Origin: Isoetes taiwanensis | Lineage: Eukaryota > Streptophyta > Lycopodiopsida > Isoetales > Isoetaceae | Assembly (NCBI GenBank): GCA_021234155.1 | Contig: JAJEKV010000109.1 | Location: forward strand, 2,476,738-2,540,737 | Length of the DNA: 64,000 nt | Direction of reading: 5' to 3' | In this document: piece by piece, positions 57,603 to 64,000 of the stretch | Position numbering within the stretch: the stretch's first letter is position 1 | Layout: each line of letters begins with the position of its first letter | Notes under the pieces: model-generated | Database searches by the model: none | What the model saw: the letters and a program-made list of their open reading frames with translations, nothing else | Told to the model about the DNA's origin: nothing | Translations under genes and position numbers: made by a program

Positions 57603-58205
57603 TTATATTGCTTGTGTTCTCCTCTTCATGACATCTCTAACCTTTGGTGAAACTTTGGTATTATCAAGCCAAAATTCACGACCGACATTTGATTGAATCA
57701 TCGATTCTATTTGATCTTGGCATCCTTCCCTAGAAGCCCATACATTTGCTCCACTTAATGACATTATCTTCCTTCTTGCAGCTTTTTGGATAAATTTCTT
57801 GGTTGTATCTTTAGCTTAATTTTGAAGAAACATTCTTGTTTATATCTCCTTTTTTTCCAACAATCATTGATAACTTAGGTGAATGTTTTGCAGCCAATTT
57901 ATCTTTGCTATTAGCAGACTTTACTTCTTGAAGCCCATCTTTCAAGTTTCTGATAATTGATTTCATAACAATAACCGGAAGGATTTCCAATTCAGTTCGA
58001 AAAGAAAAAAGCTGTCGCCATCTTGCAACAAGCGAGCACAAAAAACTAATCTTTGATCTGGGCCAGGCGTTTGCCAACAAGCGAGGATGCAATCCACCCG
58101 AGCACAATCAACCGCCGCTTTTATTTGTTTTGTGGCATAACACCGCCAATGTCAGGCATGCTTGCGCTTAGAACCATCACTTCCATTGGAATTCTCACCC
58201 TCCAT
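57603..58205 (-). pseudogene. Small unrecognised gene, minus strand
   Basis: It starts MEGENSNGSDGSKRKHA at 58,205, typical of an N-terminus with a basic patch. After a frame change it reads FLCSLVARWRQLFSFRTELE, IRNLKDGLQEVKSANSKDKL, and then in the last frame KKFIQKAARRK, SLSGANVWASREGCQDQIES, FWLDNTKVSPKVRDVMKRRT, with a stop at 57,603-57,605. The product would be about 195 residues, basic and probably helical. Two or three indels interrupt it. Its position beside the transposase-like gene, on the same strand and with a TGTACA cluster between, suggests they may belong together, for example as a DNA-binding partner. That is inference; I do not recognise the family. Confidence 0.5.
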
Positions 58206-58469
58206 GAGCAGTGAAATTGATTTGTATTTCTTGTAGATTCAATTGGCATGTGTTTATACAGGGAATTCGTTCGGTGTTAAATCACAGTGAAAGGGGGAAT
58301 TTCGGAAGGGAGGGCCGGATCCATTGAATTGGTTCGGTGGTTAGGTGGTTAACCAAGAATTTGAGGGCATCCGGGGATGATCTTGCAATCCTGCGTAAAG
58401 GCGACACAAAATGACAAACTAAAGTATCTTGATGTACATCTAAAATGTACCCCAAAAAGCACAAATTAG
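58206..58469. other. Spacer between small gene and copia element
   Basis: No gene is seen. One TGATGTACATCTAAAATGTAC phrase at about 58,431-58,450 lies at the copia end. CGGTGGTTAGGTGGTTAACC occurs near 58,335. Confidence 0.5.
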
Positions 58470-58652
58470 TCCTTCAATTTAGTGCGATATGCATTACACT
58501 CTTTCATGCTTTTACCCAATGAAGTCACCAATTTAGGTCCGTAAAGAACCTTTGTGAGCATATCACTTCTTTGTAATTTTGTTAGTATATATTCCACATT
58601 TATCTCCCCCTTTTCCACCTCATCTCATTATGAAATGATGGTGTATCTCAAT

Positions 58653-58980
58653 ATGTTTAGTTAAGAGTTATGAACTGGGTTTTGGTCATCGCTACTCGCT
58701 TTTGTTATCGTTATAATGTGGTGGCACCTAGTGATAAGATCCTTAGGTCTTTAAGCAAGCGTAGCAAATTATTTCGATGCCGCCATGGATGCGCCACATA
58801 TTACGCCCGGAGATACATGTTTAGTTAGGAGTGATGAAGGCTGGGTTTTGGTCATCGCTACTCCGGCTTTGTTATAATGTGGTGGCACCACCCTTGATAA
58901 GTTCCCTAGTTCCTTAAGCATTTCTAGGCGTAACCAAATTATTTACGATGCCGCCCAATGAATATCTTGCCATATATTTC
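58653..58980 (-). repeat. Tandem duplication in copia RNase H
   Basis: Two copies of about 165 bp share GTTTAGTTA(A/G)GAG, CTGGGTTTTGGTCATCGCTAC, ATAATGTGGTGGCACC and CAAATTATTT. In protein terms, the stretch with GATTL..DDQNP is repeated. One copy would suffice for a normal RNase H. Confidence 0.8.
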
Positions 58981-59114
58981 TGCAGCGCTAGATTTGGCAA
59001 CACACTCGCTTCTTGCTTGCCCATGATATTGCGGCATTTTCAAGTTTACAAATATATCCGAGTAGACTTCCGGGTCATCCACATCTCCTCCCGGTCTACA
59101 TCACGCATATCCAA

Positions 59115-60096
59115 TCAACTTTTTTTACGCGGTTTTGAAAAGCAAATTCCATGCGTCATTGTTCCTTTCAAGTACCTAAGCACTCTCTTTGCCGCCAACC
59201 AATGTTGTACCCCCGGGTTGTTATTATGCCTGCTAAGTAAATTAACCGCATACATGATGTCTGGCCGGGTACAATTTGTAATATAAAGCAAGCATCCAAT
59301 CAAAGACCTATATGGTCTAGCTTCCATTTCCTTTGCCTCTTCAGGTGTTTTTGGACACATTTCCTTGCAAATCCTTACCCCTGATGCCATCGGTGTCTTC
59401 GCTGGATTACAGTCAAGCATCCTGAATCTAGCCAAAACTCCTTTGATGTTTTGTTCTTGTGTAAGGTAAAGGACTCCCTTTTCTCTGTTTCTTCGAACTT
59501 CCATCCCCAGCAACTTCTCAAGATCTCCCAAGTCTGTCATCTGAAAACGGCTTTTCAACAAAGTTTTGCAATTTTCTAGCATGGTTTTGTCATTGCTCAC
59601 AATGACACAATCATCCACATAAAGCCATAAGCAAGCATTTATTCCCATCCCTTTTCATGTATAGATTCCCTTCAGTCTTTAATTTTATAAACTCGGCAGA
59701 AATCAAGAATCTATTCATGTACAAATACCACTGCCTAGCTGCTTGTCTAAGTCTGTAAATTGCCTTCTTCAACTTGCATACTACTTCATTACCTTGCTCA
59801 TATCCCTGCGGCTGCTCCATATATATTTCTTCTTCTAAATCCCCATTCAGGAAAGCCGTCTTAACATCCATATGATTTATTTCCATGTCACTCTGTACTG
59901 CAAATGCAATGAGTGCTCTTAGACTAGTTATTTTGACTATAGGAGAAAAAGTGTCCTTATAATCCACGCCTTCTTCCTGGGTATATCCTTTTGCAACTAA
60001 ACGTGCTTTATACCGCCCTATTGATCCATCCGCCCTTCTTTTGATCTTAAAGATCCATTTACTTCCCACAACGTTCTTATCCTTTGGTCGCGGCAC
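59115..60096 (-). pseudogene. pol: Copia reverse transcriptase
   Basis: From 60,096 leftward: [74 protein letters not shown], and then after one frame change near 59,640 the catalytic YVDD (about 59,611-59,622), DLGDLEKLLGMEV, YRSLIGCLLYITNCTRPDIM and LLSRHNNNPGVQHWLAAKRV. These are the canonical blocks of copia RT. Apart from the single frameshift this is the best-preserved transposon coding sequence in the window, so the element is fairly young. RNase H continues left of 59,115 in other frames. Confidence 0.92.
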
Positions 60097-60099
60097 AAG

Positions 60100-60652
60100 C
60101 CCGGGGGCTTCACCCCTTTATATAGAGCATATGGCAGGGGTATTCGAACCCCTCAGTATCACGGCTTTTTTAAAGTGAAACCCCAACCATACGTACATAT
60201 GAATTTTAATTTTTGGCCCCTTATCGGGTACATGTACTCCAGTCCCAACTAGCAATCCATATACCCTTTCCCATACATATCTTTGGAATGTTGGTGATGT
60301 TTATCATACATATCTTGGAATGTTGGCCAATGTTTATAAACCATTAGCCAATGTTGGCCAATGGTTTATAATTTTCAAATGTTATTTACGGTTGGCCAAT
60401 GGTTTATAATGTTGGCATATAGGATGTTGAATTGTTGTCCTAACCCCTATGGTAGTTATGGTCCTAACCCTATACCCCTTCAGGATCCATGCGGGGCGCC
60501 ATTTCCGCCCACCACCACCTTGGTTTGGAGTACTCCAAATTCTTGGTTTTCGATGCGACCAACCCATGCATTATCACGTGCCCCCTTGGCAATAAAAACC
60601 CCCTACCAGTCCCGATGTTGGTCCATCTTGGTTCAACATGGTGAAGTCCGAG
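60100..60652. mobile_element. hAT-like non-autonomous insertion within copia pol
   Basis: A 553-bp segment interrupts the pol frame between a KKTY..ELVP end (about 60,655-60,680) and the RPKDKN start (60,096). It is flanked by a perfect 8-bp direct repeat GGCACAAG (60,092-60,099 and 60,653-60,660). Ends are imperfect inverted repeats: CCCGGGGGCTTCACC on the left, and CCTCGGACTTCACC as the complement of the right. An 8-bp target duplication with short inverted ends fits hAT. The interior has several TTGGCCAATGGTTTATAA repeats and no coding capacity. Confidence 0.85.
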
Positions 60653-60857
60653 GGCACAAGTTCATATGTATGTTTTCTTAAATGAATCTAGTGGATTACG
60701 CATAGCTTCTTGCCATTTGTTTGCATCTGCCCCATTCATTGCCCCTACTTGTCTCGATTCTACTATCGGGGATAGAATCTTGGTTTTAAAATGGTCTTGT
60801 TGTTTTTCCACTTTCTTCTCTTGGGTACATTTTACGTACAAATGGTAACCTCGACCT

Positions 60858-61076
60858 TTAGGCGTTCATCACTACGGCCGGGCTCGTCCTGTGTTCTACT
60901 ACTTCCTTCTCTGCTTGGTGTCCGGGTTTACGGTGCACTATCGATCTCAATAGTCTCATGCACTCCCTCTGGTTCGGTTCATGAGGAGCACTATCGATCT
61001 CTATGACCTCATGCACCTCATCAGGGTTAGCCTCAACATACGCAACATCGGGTTCTATGACTTCATCGGGTTTCAT
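60858..61076 (-). pseudogene. pol: Copia hinge region between integrase and RT
   Basis: This is the variable linker of copia Pol: EVIEPDVAYVEANPDEV, then HEVIEIDSAPHEPNQREC. A DNA repeat of about 53 bp (CACTATCGATCT at 60,936 and 60,989) duplicates the IEIDSAPHEPN part. The stretch EAMRNPLDSF at about 60,700-60,730 is the start of the RT domain, cut off from the rest by the hAT-like insertion. The region is short of motifs by nature; its place between two clear domains is the main evidence. Confidence 0.65.
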
Positions 61077-61249
61077 ATTCTATATGCGCTTCATCAAACT
61101 TAGATGTTGAAACCCTTGTTTCTCCCTCATTATTTTCTGGCCCAAGTTCCAGTTCCTCCACCGGCATCCATGCCTTAGCTTCATGCTGGTCTACAGTTTT
61201 TCTATCTCTATACAAGACACTCTCATTAAATACTACATCTCACGCTCAC

Positions 61250-62005
61250 ATGCACTTTCGCGGCGTATTTGGGTCATACAATCTATATCCATTCGTCTCG
61301 CCGTCATAACCTACTAAAAATGTGCACACCACTGCGATCATCTAGTTTTCTCCTTAATTCTTCTGGTACCAACATATAGGCGAGACATCCATAGACTTTA
61401 AATCATAAATGGGTTTTGCCTTTTCCTGTCGAGTTCTTACGGTACTCCATTCTTTCTTTACTTTGTGGGCAACCTATTCTGAATGTAACAAACTGCTGCA
61501 ACTACTTCTCCCCATAAATTGTTCGGTAACCCTACATGCTTAAGCATGGATCGGCGCATCCATAATGGTGCGATTTTTAGCTCTGCGCTGCTCCATTTTG
61601 TTTGCGGCATATATGCAAATTATCTTGTCTCAAGTAATCCCCGCATCTGGCAATACATGTTAAATTCTGACGATCTATATTCTCCACCAAGGTCGGACCT
61701 TAAACACTTAACTTGCAATGATGTCTCCCATTCTATTTCAACAACATACAACCTAAAGGCATCAAATACTTGGTCCTTGGTTTTCAAAAAAAATAACACT
61801 TTGTCGTCTACTGGAAATCATCTATAAATGTGGCGAAATAAGACTTAGCCACGACTTTCAACTTGCATAGGCCCACAAGCGTCGAATGCACTAATTCAAG
61901 CAAATCATGTGCTCTCCTTCCTTTATTTCTAAATGCCAAATTATGCTGTTTGCCTAACATGCATGCTTCACAGACATCATCAATCTCAGCATTTTCACAA
62001 CACAA
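61250..62005 (-). pseudogene. pol: Copia integrase, zinc finger and core
   Basis: It begins near 62,000 with NAEIDDVCEACMLGKQHNLA, the second half of the HHCC zinc-binding region; the His pair is missing, cut off at 62,005. Then come LLELVHSTLVGL and KSYFATFIDDFQ, the first catalytic Asp region. CLRSDLGGEY-like sequence, the second Asp, lies near 61,690, and PNNLWGEVVAAV and ENRLPTK-like blocks near 61,500. VYGCLAYMLVPEELRRKLD lies near 61,360 and FLVGYDGETNGYRLYDP near 61,290. Several frameshifts occur. Integrase inserts the cDNA; this copy is truncated. Confidence 0.82.
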
Positions 62006-62008
62006 CTA

Positions 62009-62423
62009 CCATTAACACAACTACCATTAACATTATTAACACTTAACACATTTAAATTAAAATCCCCTTAAACCCCTTTGGTTTGGGTGCATATTCACGC
62101 GGGGGTTACTCAGAACTTGAGGCTATCGGATGGGCATATTTGCCCTTTATTCCAAGATCTGGACCGTACATAGCGATCCTCATTTGTGGGGTATGCATGT
62201 ACAAGTTTTTATATACTGTATATTAAAGTTTACAAAATACTATAAGGTTTGAGAGAATGTACTCAATGGTGTTAATTTTGTACATGTATTGTAAATTTTT
62301 TGAGGCTCTCGCTGCCCTACGTAACCCCCCGTGTGAATATGCACCCAAACCAAAGGGGGTTTAAGGGGGATTTTAATTTAAATGTGTTAAGTGTTAATAA
62401 TGTTAATGGTAGTTGTGTTAATG
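62009..62423. mobile_element. Inverted-repeat element, copy 2
   Basis: The outer arms of 59 bp, from CCATTAACACAACTACC to AAATTAAAATCCCC, are exact reverse complements of the right arm ending GGTAGTTGTGTTAATGG. The inner arm CCCCTTTGGTTTGGGTGCAT and the interior match copy 1 (41,398-41,858). After the right arm, both copies continue to a short GGCCC..GGGCC-type palindrome (62,448-62,462 here, about 41,870-41,882 in copy 1). It lies at the truncated 5' end of the copia element. Confidence 0.88.
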
Positions 62424-62700
62424 GTTTATATTAACTAAAAAAACATTTGGCCCCTTCGGGGCCTTAAGGATGGTGTGGAGGTGTAGATATAGACATTACC
62501 TAATACTCTAATGATGGATGATGTATCGTAGCCTCACAAAATCTATCAAACTAGAGGTGTTCAAATTATAAAAACGAAAACATTGCGTAGAATTAGACAT
62601 ATAATATCACACCAATATACCAATATTAATATATGAGGTAGCATGTAATAATAGAATTTATTAGTAATGAACAAACAGTTAAATCCTCAATTCGTTTTTT
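62424..62700. other. AT-rich sequence, no gene seen
   Basis: Only the GGCCCCTTCGGGGCC palindrome at about 62,448-62,462 stands out. Confidence 0.5.
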
Positions 62701-62893
62701 CTCCAAGTTGCATCACACACAAATGGTGTTCTCATTCACAAGTTCAATTTGCCTTGTAAGGGTCCATGACATAGCGATCCTTTGTAAGCTTAACTTCTCC
62801 AAGTTGCATCACACACAAATGGTGTTCTCATTCACAAGTTCAACTGCCTTGTAAGGGTCCATGACATAGCGATCCTTTGTAAGCTTAACTTCT
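62701..62893. repeat. Two tandem copies of a 96-bp unit
   Basis: CTCCAAGTTGCATCACACAC starts at 62,701 and 62,797. The copies differ by a one-base indel (CAATTTGCC against CAACTGCC) and otherwise agree closely. Confidence 0.92.
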
Positions 62894-64000
62894 CTCAATT
62901 CGACTTGAAATATTGTATGAATTTTTCCCCATGATGGACCTAAACAAGCGACAAAAGATATATGCATGGATCACAAAAAGTATGATACTTAATGGACTTA
63001 TTGCATAAGTAATACACGGACATTGGCTCGGTAACAATATTTGGTTTGTCATATGGCAAGCCACGTTCTTTTCTTTTTAAATACGCCATTTTTTCTTTTA
63101 AATGCCAAACCGACCAACATAATGACTTGGAGGATCAAGCGTACCAACTCCAGCTGCGCAGATTCGCCGGGTTTAAGGGGGCATGGAACATCGGCTATCA
63201 TGTTCATGCATGAATATTACTGCACAATGGTTAAACATGTGATTTCCAACCAAAAAATATAGAAGGATTATTGGAAATGGTTTATTTTCATAAGTATTGT
63301 AACATATACAATCATAAGAAAGAAGCGCCACCAAGTAAAAATAGTACCATCTTTGCATCCTCTATTGATTGTCACCAAAAGTGCCGTTCTATCATACAAT
63401 TAACTTGCATAAACCATTCATTATGCCACTCTTTGGCCTGAATGAACATTATGTATCGTCAACCTCAATCTAGCGCCATTTCATTTTTTCTTTTTGCGAT
63501 GAGGAATGGTAATATCAGCTAGTGTCTTGGAGTCGGCTACACTCCCTCTCTCTTCTTGGTGGGCATACAAATTCAGCCCGACAACATCAAATTCTCCATC
63601 TTTCAAATGAGCAAAACATTTAACCTGCCAGCCCTCCTATGTCGGTTAAAAGCGCACCTTATATGGCAAATTTGGAACCACCGGGTTTTCCTTTCCAAAC
63701 ACCCAAAATATCCTTCACTTCACCTTCCAAGCTGCTATGTCAAATTTCGGGGAACCTTGGGCACATGGAGACTTTCAAGGGGCCCTTTACCTTAACTTTC
63801 GTGAACCTACCAGACCTTAGTTGTTTCCTCCTTGATTGGGCACTACCTAATACCTGCGCAACACTACAAAGTACTCTATAATTTTTTGAGTTTAGCATGG
63901 ACACCACGAAAATGCATTGGATATTCCCTAGAAATGAATGAGCGCGCGGCCTTAAAACTTGCGAGTGAACAAATTTTAATTCCCAAGGATTTTTCGTGTT
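62894..64000. other. No recognisable gene
   Basis: Short frames on both strands (for example 63,556-63,881) have no family resemblance I can support. CACTTAATGG/TACATAATG phrases are ordinary. The window ends within this sequence. Confidence 0.45.

Larger units (their letters stand above)
58470..62005 (-). mobile_element. Ty1/copia retrotransposon remnant, minus strand
   Basis: Pol is readable from the integrase zinc finger (about 61,990) through the integrase core, hinge, reverse transcriptase and RNase H to a stop near 58,475 (CNAYRTKLKD). Gag and both LTRs were not found; the 5' part stops where the inverted-repeat element at 62,009 begins. The element is broken by a 553-bp hAT-like insertion (60,100-60,652), a tandem duplication in RNase H, and frameshifts. 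Confidence 0.9.

Noticed and set aside
60130-60160. tRNA-like T arm (GGGGTATTCGAACCCC)
   Set aside because: No acceptor stem, D arm or anticodon arm pairs around it, and it lies inside the hAT-like insertion.

Overview
The window is nuclear DNA of a land plant, most likely a seed plant. The evidence is intron-split coding sequence with GT/AG junctions, a plant-type secreted cyclase-family gene, telo-box (ATTAGGGTTT) plus TATA modules, and dense nested transposable elements: Ty3/gypsy chromovirus, Ty1/copia, an L1-type LINE, and Mutator-like, hAT-like and other inverted-repeat elements. I found no rRNA, no convincing tRNA and no CRISPR array.

Layout. 1-13,598 is the internal region and 3' LTR of a large chromovirus (element A); its 5' LTR lies just left of the window. 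13,599-14,108 is flank shared with element B, followed by an AGAT microsatellite. 15,849 to about 19,200 is a broken minus-strand LINE. 20,849-34,000 is a structurally complete second copy of the chromovirus (element B: 5' LTR, tRNA-Met-type primer site, two extra ORFs, gag, protease, RT, RNase H, integrase, chromodomain, polypurine tract, 3' LTR). 34,001-34,521 repeats the flank seen after element A. 35,716-38,731 is the best host gene, a six-exon cyclase/kynurenine-formamidase-family gene with one apparent frameshift. 41-46 kb holds an inverted-repeat element, a broken BTB-ankyrin gene and a complete Mutator-like MITE. 47.7-54.8 kb holds unrecognised coding remnants. 54.9-58.2 kb holds a transposase-like gene and a small second gene, bordered by clusters of the palindromic word TGTACA. 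58,470-62,005 is a minus-strand copia element with nested insertions. The last 1.6 kb shows little beyond a tandem repeat.

The most unusual object is the chromovirus family. Between the primer-binding site and gag it carries about 4.2 kb with two extra ORFs. Each ORF is preceded by its own TATA/telo-box module, and the region holds five copies of a stem-forming motif of about 75 bp. The second most unusual is the TGTACA-bordered transposase-like block near 55-58 kb.

Data quality. Most reading frames in the transposons, and one exon of the cyclase gene, are broken by small indels. Elements A and B agree over long AT-rich stretches but disagree around CG and CAG/CTG/CCG sites. This looks more like uncorrected base-calling error in methylated DNA than ordinary decay, so 'broken' calls here are provisional.
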